Assembly (NCBI GenBank): GCA_025765615.1
Contig: JAIVFJ010000243.1
Coordinates: forward strand, 26,418-90,417
Direction of reading: 5' to 3'
DNA: 64,000 nucleotides
Source of the DNA: Zopfochytrium polystomum
Taxonomy: Eukaryota; Chytridiomycota; Chytridiomycetes; Chytridiales; Chytridiaceae
Part shown: positions 1 to 10,100 of the stretch, in pieces
Position numbering within the stretch: the first letter of the stretch is position 1
Layout of the letters: every line of letters begins with the position of its first letter
Made by a program: the position numbers and the translations under genes
The notes under the pieces: generated by a model
Told to the model about the DNA's origin: nothing
Database searches by the model: none
What the model saw: the letters and a program-made list of their open reading frames with translations, nothing else

Positions 1-1
1 A

Positions 2-103
2 GTTCTTGCGGATGATGGGTTGAGGCTGTCGATCCAAGCTGGGTACAGGTACTATGGGGGGCAAGCCGTCAGGGAGTGGTGGGAGAGGAATGGCAATCGG
101 TGA
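2..103 (+). CDS. WW-repeat (ankyrin-like) protein, C-terminal end only
   Basis: The frame is open from the window edge and ends in TGA at 101-103, giving 33 residues that finish with REWWERNGNR. That is the same style of ending as the complete WW-repeat gene on the minus strand at 3928-4959. The rest of the gene lies outside the window, so intactness cannot be judged. Function is unknown. The identification rests only on the short WW motif and on several relatives nearby. Confidence 0.5.
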   Translation, partial: VLADDGLRLSIQAGYRYYGGQAVREWWERNGNR

Positions 104-449
104 ATGATTGTGAGATTCATGGGATTTGGGCATCTGGCCGCGGTGGTACTGAAAAACCGATCTCAGGGGAAAGGAAGATCCCGACCCCGTCAAGCCAGCT
201 CGCTTCCCTCGAACCTTTATAACCTTTTAAAACCAAAACGATACGGCAACGATGCAAGCCGCTGAAGAAACTCCTTCAAAGGATCGATACCAGAAACTGC
301 AGCCTGGAGGCGCATACTGTCCTCGAAGGTAGGGCAATGGAGGCGTTATTTCCTATACTCTTCGGGCACAAGTTAGGGCCAGGGATGGGGGCCTACATCG
401 CTCGCCAATGAGTAGTTGGGTAGAAAAAGTGACGAAGGAGGAGAGTAAG
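104..449. other. No gene seen
   Basis: AT-moderate sequence between the 3' end of one WW-repeat gene and a decayed fragment of another. I see no supported coding region, RNA gene or repeat. Confidence 0.4.
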
Positions 450-726
450 GCGTGGACTGAAAAGAGTGCATGGTGTGGCGGAATGAGATTGTAGCACCGA
501 ACTCTGCACAGTGGGATGGAGCTTCGGTACAGCACAATCGTGCTTCAAGGGGCAAGAGAAACGAGGGTGTTGGACTGGTGAACATTCTTCTGGCACTGAT
601 CTTGTAGAGCAGGTTTTGAGGGATCGGGCATATAAGCAGGAGCTCCAAGAGAGCGCCAGGCAACGTGGGCTGGGACGTCGCAGATTGGTGGAAGAATTCC
701 GGATCTCGATGAGCAAATCGAGATGA
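450..726 (+). pseudogene. WW-repeat gene fragment, frameshifted
   Basis: In one frame this reads SGMELRYSTIVLQGARETRVLDW followed at once by a stop. In another it resumes as SGTDLVEQVLRDRAYKQEL. The two pieces are collinear with the last two repeats and tail of the intact gene at 3928-4959 (LELRYSRSVLG...TRVLDWWKDCSGTDLVEQILRDQVYKQEI). A loss of about 2 bases after the TGG codon explains the break. Similarity continues past the stop into the 3' flank to about 790. It is therefore an inverted genomic duplicate of the 3' end of that gene, not a functional gene. The 5' limit is approximate. Confidence 0.65.
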
Positions 727-1259
727 GGGAGGATTAGGGCATCCATCCATTTTGCAAACTTTCTCTCCACTTCTCATGCATTGATAACGATGAGAAATGA
801 GCAGCTTGTTTCAGTTCTGAAAAGCCCTTTCGAAATTTTAACGGCGAGGAGTCGTGGGTTTTTGGTCGTATCTATGGGATATCGTGCCTTCCTCACAATC
901 TTGGTCTTATTACGAACAGTCGATGAGGCCAAACTAAATTTTCAAACGCAATCAAGCAAGTCCGATTTCAGAGTCGCACCGCACTTCACGAACAGCCTCC
1001 CATCCTCTCGGCCACAAACAACTTGAAGGGACTCTCTTGAGACTCTCGTGACGCGTTCTCCATCCCAGCCACGGTTATCTTTCAGCCTAGCCCGCTAACT
1101 GTCCAAAATTCGACCGCCCGTGCGGATCGTGGCCATTGCGCGATAGGATATCTGTAGCCCTTTGGTGGCCGAGTCACGGCGCTTTATCGGTTTTGTCAAA
1201 GAAAGAAAAATTTTCAGGACTGATAGCCTCCCCGCATCCGCATCCATTTCTCAAACAAG
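727..1259. other. No gene seen; 3' flank of a duplicate, then upstream region of the methyltransferase
   Basis: The first about 65 bases resemble the 3' flank of the WW-repeat gene at 3928. The rest precedes the methyltransferase start. I see no clear TATA box or other feature. Confidence 0.35.
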
Positions 1260-2429
1260 ATGCAATCACGAAGCAGCGGAGAAGTGGGCCAAGAGCTCCA
1301 TTTTCAGACCCCTTTGACGCTTCATGATGCCTCAGGATCCAAAGACCCCGTCTGTGAGTGCCCTGCACACTCGCTAACTTCTACTGCTGGAGGCGCGGGT
1401 CCTGCGTTTCGTCCTGCCCTGGTTCATGGGTTCGTGCATTCACGCATTTCATTCTCCCCCCCCTTGCCCACCTCTCAAGCTGCCCTCACTGCAATCGTCT
1501 CCGATCTCGGAATCACCGGCGCAACAATCTCCGACTACTCTTGCATGGCGGTCGCCCGCGCCCGCGCGGAGGAGGCCGTGAGGCCGGACGGCATCCTCAA
1601 AGACACCTTTGCCCGCCCACTGCTTGGCGCCAACGGCATGGCCCTCACAGACATCCTCGGCAGTCACATCCTGCCCGATGCAAACATGATCGTCCTTCGG
1701 CACCGCCTCTTCGACGACGCCGTCTCCGCCGCCCCACCGTCCATCCGCCAGGCCGTCATCCTCGGCGCAGGCCTCGACTCGCGCGCGTTCCGCCTGCAGC
1801 GACTCGCTGGCTGCCGCGTGCTGTTTGAGGTCGAAGGGAACGCCGACATCGCGGCCCTGAAAGCCCAGCGCCTCGCCGATCTCGGCGCGATGCCCCTCTG
1901 TACCCAGCGTCACGCCATAGTGGCCGACGTGGCCGGGGACGACTGGCACTGCGAGATCGTGCGGCTCGGGTTTGACGCCGCCGAACCGACCCTCTGGGTA
2001 TTAGAGGGCCTCCTCTCGTACCTTTCTGCCGACGCCGAGGGCCGGTTGCTGCAGCGCATCGACAGGCTGTCGGCGCCCGGCAGCCAGCTTGTGGGCGACA
2101 CGTGGGGGTTGGGGCAGTTCAAGATTGGCCTGTCCGCTACGGGAGGCGGCGGCAACTCGGATGTCGACGACGGCGGGGTGGCGGGGGATCGGCCTATCAA
2201 TGTTACGTCTTCGACCACAGTGGATCAGGAGCGGAAGGGGCTCCGTGGTTTGGTTGGATGGCACGGGGAGGCGCTGCTCGTACGCGACCCTTACGCGGTG
2301 TGCACGGGGACGAGGTGGGACGAGGTAGCGCGTCAGCGATTTATGTTGAAAAAGGAAGAGGCGGCTTTAGGTCCGTGGAGAATGGAGCTGCTGACGAAGG
2401 TCGTCATTGCCGGAGCTATGGAGGAATAG
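1260..2429 (+). CDS. SAM-dependent methyltransferase, LCM/PF04072-like
   Basis: Probable class I SAM-dependent methyltransferase of the PPM1/LCM (PF04072) type; the substrate is unknown. The best model is two exons, 1260-1353 and 1480-2429, giving 347 aa. The 126-nt intron (GTGAGT...CAAG) is a multiple of three, so the frame also stays open if it is retained. Motifs seen in the spliced protein: VILGAGLDSRAFRL near residue 124 (SAM-binding motif I of this family), FEVEGN (acidic end of beta 2), and WVLEGLLSYL...PGSQLVGD (motif typical of PF04072). The N-terminal segment MAVARARAEEAV...FARPLLG also fits. A damaged paralogue lies downstream at 2946. The start codon is uncertain because another ATG lies at 1324 in a different frame. 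Confidence 0.75.
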   Translation: MQSRSSGEVGQELHFQTPLTLHDASGSKDPVCECPAHSLTSTAGGAGPAFRPALVHGFVHSRISFSPPLPTSQAALTAIVSDLGITGATISDYSCMAVARARAEEAVRPDGILKDTFARPLLGANGMALTDILGSHILPDANMIVLRHRLFDDAVSAAPPSIRQAVILGAGLDSRAFRLQRLAGCRVLFEVEGNADIAALKAQRLADLGAMPLCTQRHAIVADVAGDDWHCEIVRLGFDAAEPTLWVLEGLLSYLSADAEGRLLQRIDRLSAPGSQLVGDTWGLGQFKIGLSATGGGGNSDVDDGGVAGDRPINVTSSTTVDQERKGLRGLVGWHGEALLVRDPYAVCTGTRWDEVARQRFMLKKEEAALGPWRMELLTKVVIAGAMEE

Positions 2430-2528
2430 TTATTCGCCAACGTTTCGTGGTGGCGATGTATTTATTCTGCGACGTCTGCACATGATGACTTCTTCACCCA
2501 CTCAGCTTTCGCTTTATTTCAGTTCATC

Positions 2529-2900
2529 TCAAAGGCTCTTCCACCACTCCACAACGTCCAGCCTCCCATGCTCTCGAACGTCATCCACAAGAATCTGCTT
2601 CCCTGCCCCATCATTCAAAACCTGCTGGACAAAGTCCTTGCCTGAAGAAGCCTTCCACCAGTCGAGCACTTTCGTGTCTCGGGCGCTCAAGAGCACCGTC
2701 GCGTCGCATCGAAGCTCCAAACCGCTGTCCTTCCACCACTGCAACGTTTCAGTGCAGCCGAAGTGGGTCGCCCAATGAAACGCGTTTTCAGAGTACTTGA
2801 TCTAGATCTCGGTCGCGAGGTCGGAGGACAGGATGCGTGCAAAGGCTGAGTCCATGGCATTGATCTTTCGGGCGGCGGCGAGAACGAGTCGGGTCGAGGG
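2529..2900 (-). pseudogene. WW-repeat gene fragment with in-frame stop
   Basis: On the minus strand the C-terminal part reads IKYSENAFHWATHFG, LQWWKDSGLELRC, VLDWWKASSGKDFVQQVLND and ends VEWWKSL. This matches the repeat pattern and tail organisation of the gene at 3928-4959 but is clearly diverged. Upstream the frame runs into a TAG (plus coordinates about 2802-2804) between ATEI and IKYSE. The 5' half is missing and is replaced by methyltransferase-like sequence on the other strand. It faces the methyltransferase at 1260-2429 tail to tail, 100 bp apart. Confidence 0.65.
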
Positions 2901-2945
2901 TGTGGAGGGGGCGACGGAGTCGTTTTCTTCTGTTGTCTTCCTGAC

Positions 2946-3600
2946 CTCGGCCCACTGCCTCCTGTCCGACCGCTGCTTGGTAGCAACGGCGTGGCTCCCA
3001 CAGATATCCTCGGCCTTCACACCATGCCCGAAGCCAACATAACCGTCCTGCGGCACCGCATCATGGACGACGCCGTCTCCGCCGCACCGCCATCCATCCA
3101 CCTGACAGTCATCTTCGGCGCCCGTCTCGACTCGCGCGCTTTCCGCCTCCAGCGACTCGACGGCTGCCGCGCCGTGTTCGAGGTCGAAGGGAACGCCGAC
3201 ATCGCAGCCCCCAAGACCCAGCGCCTGGCCTATCTCGGCACGGTGCCGCTGTGCGACCAGCGCAACGCCATAGTCGCTGATGTGGCCAGGGGACGTCTGG
3301 CCCCGCGAAATCGTGCAACTCGGCTTCGACGCCGCGGCGCCGACCCTCGGAGGGTTGAAGGGCCTCCTCCCGTACCTGCCTGCCTACGCCGAGGCCCGGC
3401 TGTCTGTGCACGGCAGCCAGCTTGTTGGCGACACATGAGGGACGGGGCAGTACAAGATTGGCCTGTCGGCAGGGGACGTCGGCACTTTTGCGACGGGGAG
3501 ACCAGCTGGGACGAGATGGAAAGTTCGCGGTTCAGGTTGGAAAAGGAAGTGCCGGTTTTAGGACCTTGGAATGTTTACGAGGAGTCGTGTAGGAATAGCG
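2946..3600 (+). pseudogene. Decayed paralogue of the SAM methyltransferase
   Basis: The segment LRHRIMDDAVSAAPPSI...VIFGARLDSRAFRLQRL...VFEVEGNADIAA closely matches the gene at 1260-2429. The SAM-binding motif is altered (GAGLDSR to GARLDSR). Near 3290 the frame shifts by one, after which GFDAAAPT and GSQLVGDT are still readable. A TGA follows LVGDT at about 3436, and the region after it is shortened, although an end resembling SRFRLEKEVPVLGPW remains. The N-terminal third is absent. It is a 5'-truncated, frameshifted copy. Confidence 0.8.
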
Positions 3601-3927
3601 GTCGACACCGCCGCCCACTATCCCCAAGCAAAGAACGCGCGCCAGCGAGTCTTGCCTCGCATGCTCGCCCCGTCCATCGACTGTGCAAGAGGCTCCTCAT
3701 CGTTACACAAAGCGTGCGCTCTCCAGTCTGCGAATCCAGTCTGCCGGCCTCGCGGCCTAGATCTGCGACACCTCCCCGATCCGCGCTCCCAGTTTCTCTT
3801 TAACCCTCTTTTCTTTCAATCTTCTCCCAACATCGAGGACCCTGCAACGCACGAGAAGTGAAAAATAAATTTGTACAGCAAGGTAGAAACGGTTGGGTGC
3901 CCTAATCCTCGCTCACGTCAATTTTGC
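3601..3927. other. No gene seen; includes 3' flank of the WW-repeat gene
   Basis: The right-hand part (about 3860-3927) is the 3' flank of the minus-strand WW-repeat gene and is partly duplicated in inverted orientation at about 727-790. The rest has no supported feature. Confidence 0.35.
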
Positions 3928-4959
3928 TCATGGAGATCCGCAATTCTCCCACCACTCCGCGATGTCCGGCTTCCCCAATCGCCTGGCGCGCTCTTGGATC
4001 TCCTGCTTATACACCTGATCCCTCAAAATCTGCTCCACAAGGTCAGTGCCAGAACAATCTTTCCACCAGTCTAACACTCTCGTGTGCTCCGCATACCCAA
4101 GCACGGATCTGCTGTACCGAAGCTCCAACCCACTGTCCTTCCACCACTGCAGAACTTCGACGGCGCCGAACCAGGATGCCCCGCGGAAAGCGCTTTCGGT
4201 GTACTTGAACTCGAGCCCATTGTCGCGCCACCAATTCAGCACTCTCACGCCTTTGGAAGAGTTGCTCGCCGCGTCCAGCGCCCTGTGCGAGAATTTAATC
4301 TCCAGGCCGCTCTCTTTCCACCATCGCAGTGTGTCGAGATCGTGCACCGCGCACGCTTCATCGATCCCGCATTCAGAGTACTTCAGCGGAAGCCCGCTGT
4401 CTTTCAATAACTGCAGTGTCGCGACATGCCCGAGCGTGGTGGACCGGTCCATGATCCATTCGCTATACTTGAGCTCGAGCCCGCTCGCCACCCACCATTT
4501 GATCACCTTTTTTCTGCCAGAATTTACGGCGTTGTCGAGCGCTTTTCCAGTGTACTTTAGGGGAAGGCCACTGTCTTTCCAGCTTTGCAGGTATGGAACC
4601 ACGCGATGCTCATTGATGTTCCAGGTCGCGCAGTAGTCAATGTCAAAGTTGTTGTAGAGTGCCAGCACTTGATCCGCAGGAAGATGCCTATACAAAAACT
4701 GAAGGGCGGAGGGCTTGGAGATAGAAGTATGAAGGGACTTGCGATGGGCATAGAGGGAGTGTGCTTGCAGCCTGGCGGGCAGCCGACATAGAGTAGCGAA
4801 ATGGAAGCGCGATCGCGAGTCCCGAAGGCGGAGATAGATTTCTTTCAAGAGCGGGTGGGCGGAGACGATCCGCGGGATGATGGGAGGCTGGGATTGGCGC
4901 GTCTGGTCGAGCGTGGAGGAGTCTTTGACTGTGGTGATCACGGTGGTGGGGTTGTGCAT
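3928..4959 (-). CDS. WW-repeat (ankyrin-like) protein, intact
   Basis: A single open frame. I take the ATG at 4959 (MHNPTTV..., 343 aa) because the 33 residues upstream look like untranslated leader. An N-terminal region of about 120 aa is followed by six to seven units of about 30 residues, consensus xLxWWKxSGLExKYSExALDxA. Examples are LRWWKESGLEIKFS, LNWWRDNGLEFKYT and LQWWKDSGLELRYS. The C-terminal tail has VEQILRDQ and ends WWENCGSP. Unit length and the helix-turn-helix feel match ankyrin repeats, but the WW pair is not in the canonical ankyrin consensus. Role unknown; probably protein-protein interaction. It is the only intact member of six copies in the first 21 kb. Confidence 0.8.
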   Translation of the reverse strand: MHNPTTVITTVKDSSTLDQTRQSQPPIIPRIVSAHPLLKEIYLRLRDSRSRFHFATLCRLPARLQAHSLYAHRKSLHTSISKPSALQFLYRHLPADQVLALYNNFDIDYCATWNINEHRVVPYLQSWKDSGLPLKYTGKALDNAVNSGRKKVIKWWVASGLELKYSEWIMDRSTTLGHVATLQLLKDSGLPLKYSECGIDEACAVHDLDTLRWWKESGLEIKFSHRALDAASNSSKGVRVLNWWRDNGLEFKYTESAFRGASWFGAVEVLQWWKDSGLELRYSRSVLGYAEHTRVLDWWKDCSGTDLVEQILRDQVYKQEIQERARRLGKPDIAEWWENCGSP

Positions 4960-5023
4960 GGTCCACTCTTGTCTTCTCTTTCTTCGAAACGACTTTGCCA
5001 CCACAAGAAAAAAAACCGCTTGA

Positions 5024-5341
5024 TTCCCTCGGCACCCGTCCCAACTCGACAGTGTCATCCTTCCCCTGCCTCCATCTCACAAACTCCTCGAAACCCACTT
5101 CACCGCCCTGGAGCTAGCCTTCTCCCTCCTTGCTTCTCAAAACCGGTTTGCCACCTTCAAAGTTTGGCCCCAATTCAGCGAAACATGGGGTCGAGACCGC
5201 CCACTTCTTCATGTGGAGCAATCTCGAGCAAATTGCAGAGATCTTTCCAGAAGGGTATTGCTGTATCGGGCGCTCACCTTTGACCGTGAAAATGAATTAT
5301 TTGTTGATTTAGTTGTTTACGACGGAGAGCTATTAAGCTAA
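5024..5341 (+). other. Unidentified coding-like segment without a start codon
   Basis: One frame is open from 5024 to a TAA at 5339-5341. It carries protein-like sequence: LLETHFTALELAFSLLASQ, then NRFATFKVWPQFSETWGRD, then LSRRVLLYRALTFDRENEL. No ATG is present, and TGA lies just upstream at 5021. It could be the remnant of a gene or an internal exon. I do not recognise the family. It runs divergently from the WW-repeat gene at 3928-4959. Confidence 0.3.
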
Positions 5342-6744
5342 ATTTATGAGAGGCGAGGCAGCAGGGGAAGCCAAAGGCACCTGAATATCGGCCGTCATAT
5401 GAGTAGCTTGTCAGGCGAAGGGATGAGTTTCGTGGCAGGCTGGTGGCGACGGTGGAGGCTTTTTTTCTCAAGTTTCGCACTTGGTTGTGAAGTCATTTCC
5501 AAAGTGCTGATCATAACTGCCGGAGCTTCTCTGCTTCTCGTAGAACCACGGAAGCGAAGAGCATTATGTGGAATGCAAACTTTTCAGTTCCGGAAATTCC
5601 ACACCGAAAAATACCCAGTGGACTGAGTTACACGAAGGTGTCGGTAAATTGGGTCATCAACACACTTCAGACTCGTCAGATTCAGCGACTTTGGGCAAAA
5701 TCGATGAAATGGGCGATGCTTCGAATACTGATGTAAATGCGGCAGGCCATCATGTCAAAGCTGCGAGTCGCGAAATATGCCTTCTGACACCCCCGACAAG
5801 AAACCTCAACGAGAGTAGAAATACTCCAGCGGGTATGCTGGCTCTCGATTGTCATCGTGAAATGCTTTCTATTGACACGTTTCGTGGATAGGTCCCCGCA
5901 AAGGAAAAGGCAGCAAAAAGGTGCTGATTATCAACAAGCAGCCATTTAGCGCTGCAGCCATATAGCGCCGCGCTATTCTCAACAGTTGCCCGTGGACTTA
6001 CATGGTTAGCTCGGAAATATGACTGGAAAATAGTTCTGAAACAGACCGATTGCGCCTTTCTTTTCCTGCAGTCGTATCACGAGGAGAAACAAACAATGCG
6101 GGATGTTGCCCAGTACACTAAAACAGTCTTCCACCCAACTCCCCTCTCTCTCTCCGTAAGTTGACTAAACTCTCGCTTGCAAGACTTGCCGCCATATTGA
6201 CAGTTTAATCTTGCAGTTGAAGCGTGTGAGTACGTTTTGTCTGCTCACCGAAATATACCACGAATGGTGCTATCTCGTCGAAACAGATGGTTGCACTCTA
6301 ATCAGATTTCGAGACCTGCCTGGAGTGACGATGGAGAAGCGTGTTGCAACCTTACTTGCAATTTCCGAAGATTAATTGAAGCTGCGATACGCTTTCTTTT
6401 ATTTGCTGTCATTCCAGTGGCACCTATTTTGTGTCCAAGGCCTGTTCTTGTAACACTATCTTTGTCGCTCTTGTTTCCCCCTTCTGTAATGTCTGCATCC
6501 TTGGTCAGGGGGGCACAGCAAAGTGACCAGGCAGACTGGACAAATCTTTTTGCACCGAAAGGGCAAAAGGCGAGGGAAAGAAGAAAAATAAAGAGGAAAA
6601 AAACAAACCGAAACAGACGAAGGACGCCTTAACCGTCTGTCTGCCGTCTACGAGAAAAAAAAAATGTAAAAAATTCGGTTGTGACTGTGCGGTTCGCCAT
6701 TGGACGCAGTGATTGTTGCGCACCAACGTCTTCCCACACTAATG
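5342..6744. other. No gene recognised
   Basis: About 1.4 kb with only short open frames, a pyrimidine-rich stretch near 6130-6160 and no recognisable protein motif. It ends at the 5-bp target site GCAAC (6745-6749) of the Gypsy element. Confidence 0.4.
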
Positions 6745-6749
6745 GCAAC
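6745..6749. repeat. Target-site duplication of Gypsy copy 1 (left)
   Basis: GCAAC directly precedes the LTR. The same five bases follow the other LTR at 12055-12059. Confidence 0.9.
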
Positions 6750-7102
6750 TGTCAGGAACAGGGCAGGACAGGACAAGGCAGACAAGGAACTGAGAGGAGT
6801 GATGATTGTATTGGAAACAATAATTCACTTGAGGGATGGGACAGGTCCCCCATCCCCCTTTTATACCTTTTGAGAGTGTTCCTTGTCAAGACTCCAAGAA
6901 AGTTCCAGAAAGAGCAATTAGTAATGCAATGATACCAATGATACCAATGACAACAAGACAAGTCAGGAAAGCAAAGAAGGTTCCAGAAGGTTCCACAAGG
7001 TTCCATGAAGGAATGTTCTAGAAGGTTCCAGAAGGTTCCAGAAGGTTCCATGAAGGAATGTTCTAGAAGGTTCCAGAGGTTTCCAGAGGGTGATTCATAA
7101 CA
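6750..7102 (-). repeat. 3' LTR of Gypsy copy 1
   Basis: 353 bp with TG/CA ends, and the same sequence by eye as the LTR at 11702-12054. It contains the phased GAAnnTTC array at about 6976-7085 and the TATA and start region near 6820-6870. Element internal sequence abuts at 7103. Confidence 0.95.
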
Positions 7103-7117
7103 TCATCTCCCCCTTTT
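7103..7117 (-). other. Polypurine tract of Gypsy copy 1
   Basis: In element sense AAAAGGGGGAGATGA lies directly against the 3' LTR. This is the expected plus-strand primer. The last three bases are also the pol stop codon, so the tract encodes the final Lys-Arg-Gly-Arg of Pol. Confidence 0.85.
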
Positions 7118-10100
7118 AGGCCTCTTCTGCAACTTGGTGGGGTACCTGGTCTTGAACTCGAGCAGAAGGTCTTGGCAGTGAGTGAGGTTTGACTCAGGCT
7201 CCCAGGTGTTGTCAGCATCTGAGTAACCCTTCCACTTAACAAGGAACTTGAGTGTTCTTCCAAACCACTTGGCATCCAAGATTTGTTCAACCTCAAATTC
7301 CTCTTCACCTTCTACCTCAACTGGAGGAGGAGGAGGAACAACTCTGCCTGGAATGGAATTGGCCACAAACTTCTCTAAAAGGCTGACATGGAAAACTGGG
7401 TGGATCTTCATGGATGCAGGGAGATCCAGCTTGAAGGTGACTGGATTGACTTGCTCCAAGATCTTGAAAGGACCCAACTTGAGGTTGTCTAGCTTGGGAC
7501 TTGGTCTTTTGGTCTGCAAGTTCTTCCTCAGAAGCCAAACTTGCTGACCCACAGCAAGGTCATGGTCCATTCTGTGAGTGTTGGCAAATCTTGAGGCATC
7601 TTCTTGGGCTTGCTTCAGGGTGGAGTCCAGGAAGGTGCTGATGATCTTGAGCTTATGTAAGTGTGAAGCCGCAGCAGGAGCTTGGACATTGGATAGGGTC
7701 TCTTGTCCCAGAAGATCTCCTCTTGGATTGAAGCCATAGGTTGCAAAGAAAGGAGATAGCTGGGTGCTTGAGTGGAGAGAATTGTTGAGAGCAAATTCTG
7801 CCAGTGGAAGGAGGGTGGGCCAATCATCCTGTTGATAGCTGACATAGCACCTCAAATACTGCTCCAGAGTCTGGTTTGTTCTTTCTGTTTGTCCATCAGT
7901 CTGAGGGTGATAAGCAGTTGACAGTTGAGACTTGATTCCAAGGGCTGCTGTGAGTGCTTTCCAAAATTGAGATCTGAACTGTGGTCCTCTGTCACTGACG
8001 ATTGACTGAGGCAGCCCATGGAGCCTGAATATGTGCTGCAAAAACAGGTCTGCTGTTCCTTGTGCATCTATATTCTCAGTGCAGGGGATGAAATGGGCCA
8101 ACTTTGTCCTTCTGCAGATGACAACAAGGATAGAGTCAAATCCATGGGATGGGGGCAGTTTCACAATGAAGTCCATGGATATTGATGACCAAGGGCTGAT
8201 GGCAATTGGGAGGGGCTCCAGAAGTCCATAGGGCTTGTGTCTGCTGGATTTGTTTCTTTGACAGGTTTCACAGCTGCTGACATAGTTCTTGATGTACTTC
8301 CTCATGCCTGGCCAGTAGAAGTCTCTGGAAACAAGCTCATATGTCTTGTGCTCTCCTGGGTGTCCAGCTGTTGCTGCATCATGCCTTGTCTTGAGTATCT
8401 CAAGTTTTTCCTCTTCTTGGCTGATTTGAATCTTGTGAGGCTTGGGGTCCTTGGAAATAGCATGGGCCCACACACTGTCAGGAAGCAATGAAAGGTGTGT
8501 CTTGGATGGTGGGGTGAAACCATCTCCCCCTTCAGGTGCAAGGTCTGTTCTTCTTGACAGGGCATCAGCCACAGTGTTAAGGTGGCCAGGAGAATAGCAC
8601 AGCTTAAAGTCATACTCAGAGAGCAGTTCAGCCCACCTGGCATGCCTCTGCTTGAGCAACCTCCTTGCCCTGAAGAAGGTGAGGTTCTTGTGATCCGAAT
8701 AGACAGAGATGTTTTTAGAACCAGCCAAGTAGTGTCTCCAGAATTTGAATGCTTCCACAATTGCAAGCAACTCCTTGTCATGGACTGTGTAGTTACACTC
8801 AGCACTGTTCAGCTTCCTGGAGTAATATGCCACTGGATGCAGAGGAGCAGAGGGGTCCTGAGAGCTTGGCTGGGACAGAACAGCGCCAAGGGCATAGTCT
8901 GAGGCATCAGTTTCCAAGGTGAAGGGAAGCAAGGGATCCACATGCTTAAGGAGTGGTGCACTTGTGGTTGCTGTCTTAAGAGCTAGCCAGGCTTGCTCTG
9001 CTGCTGGGGTCCATTCAAACTTGGTGGTCTTCTTGGTGAGATCAGTGAGAGGCTTGGCTATGGCAGAATAGTTGGCAATGAAGGTTCTGTAGAAGTTGCA
9101 AAATCCAAGGAAGCTTTGAACATCCTTGATGGAATTTGGAGCCTTCCATTCAAGAATAGTTTGGATCTTGTCTGGTGCCATGGAGATCCCTTTGTCAGAC
9201 ACAATGAACCCCAAAAACTCAATGGAGGTCTTGTGGAATTCACACTTCTCCAGCTTTGCATAGAGGTGATGCTGTCTGAGTCTCTCCAAGACAGTCTTGA
9301 CATGTCCCATATGGCTTGCAGTGTCAGATGAAAATACCAGGATATCATCCAGGTAGACAATGACAAAAAGGTCCAGAATATCCCTGAAGATGTCATTCAT
9401 CATGCCTTGGAAAATAGCTGGAGCATTGGTAAGTCCAAAGGGCATAACCAAGTACTCAAAGTGACCGTATTTGCATCTGAAGGCAGTCTTCCATTGATCC
9501 TGGGGCTTAATTCTGACCAAATTGTAGGCACCTCTGAGGTCAATCTTGGAAAATATCCTTGCATGGCTCAGTTTGTCCAGTAATTCAGAGATGAGAGGCA
9601 GTGGATAGCGGTTCTTGACTGTCATCTCATTGAGATCTCTGTAGTCCACACAGGGTCTCAGTCCCCCATCCTTCTTCTTGACAAAAAAGATGGGAGCTCC
9701 AGCTGGTGACTTGGAAGGTTGGATGAATCCCTTGTTCAGCATTTCTTCAATGTATTCTTGGAGGGCCTTGGCTTCTGGTGGAGAGAGGTGGTACAGTGGC
9801 TTGAAAGGTGGGCTGCAAGTTTCATCCTTGAGTGGGATTTCACAGTCATAAGGCCTCTGAGCTGGTAGCAGGTCTGCCTTGGTCTTGGAAAACACATCAG
9901 CATAAGGGAGATATTCTTTTGGTAGCTTGGATGCCAGCAAAAGGTCTGATGGGTCCAGGTTGTTGTGCTCCTCAGCAGTGGGGCTTGAATTCTTGACTGG
10001 GAACTGTGATTCTTGAATCTTTGACTGAGAGTTCTGTTCTTGGCAAAGACTGTGAGCTGTGGAACTTGAATCTTGAATGTGGACTGTGAACTGTGGTACT

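Noticed and set aside
1449..1949. Minus-strand open frame inside the methyltransferase
   Set aside because: Opposite a gene with clear methyltransferase motifs; no motif of its own.
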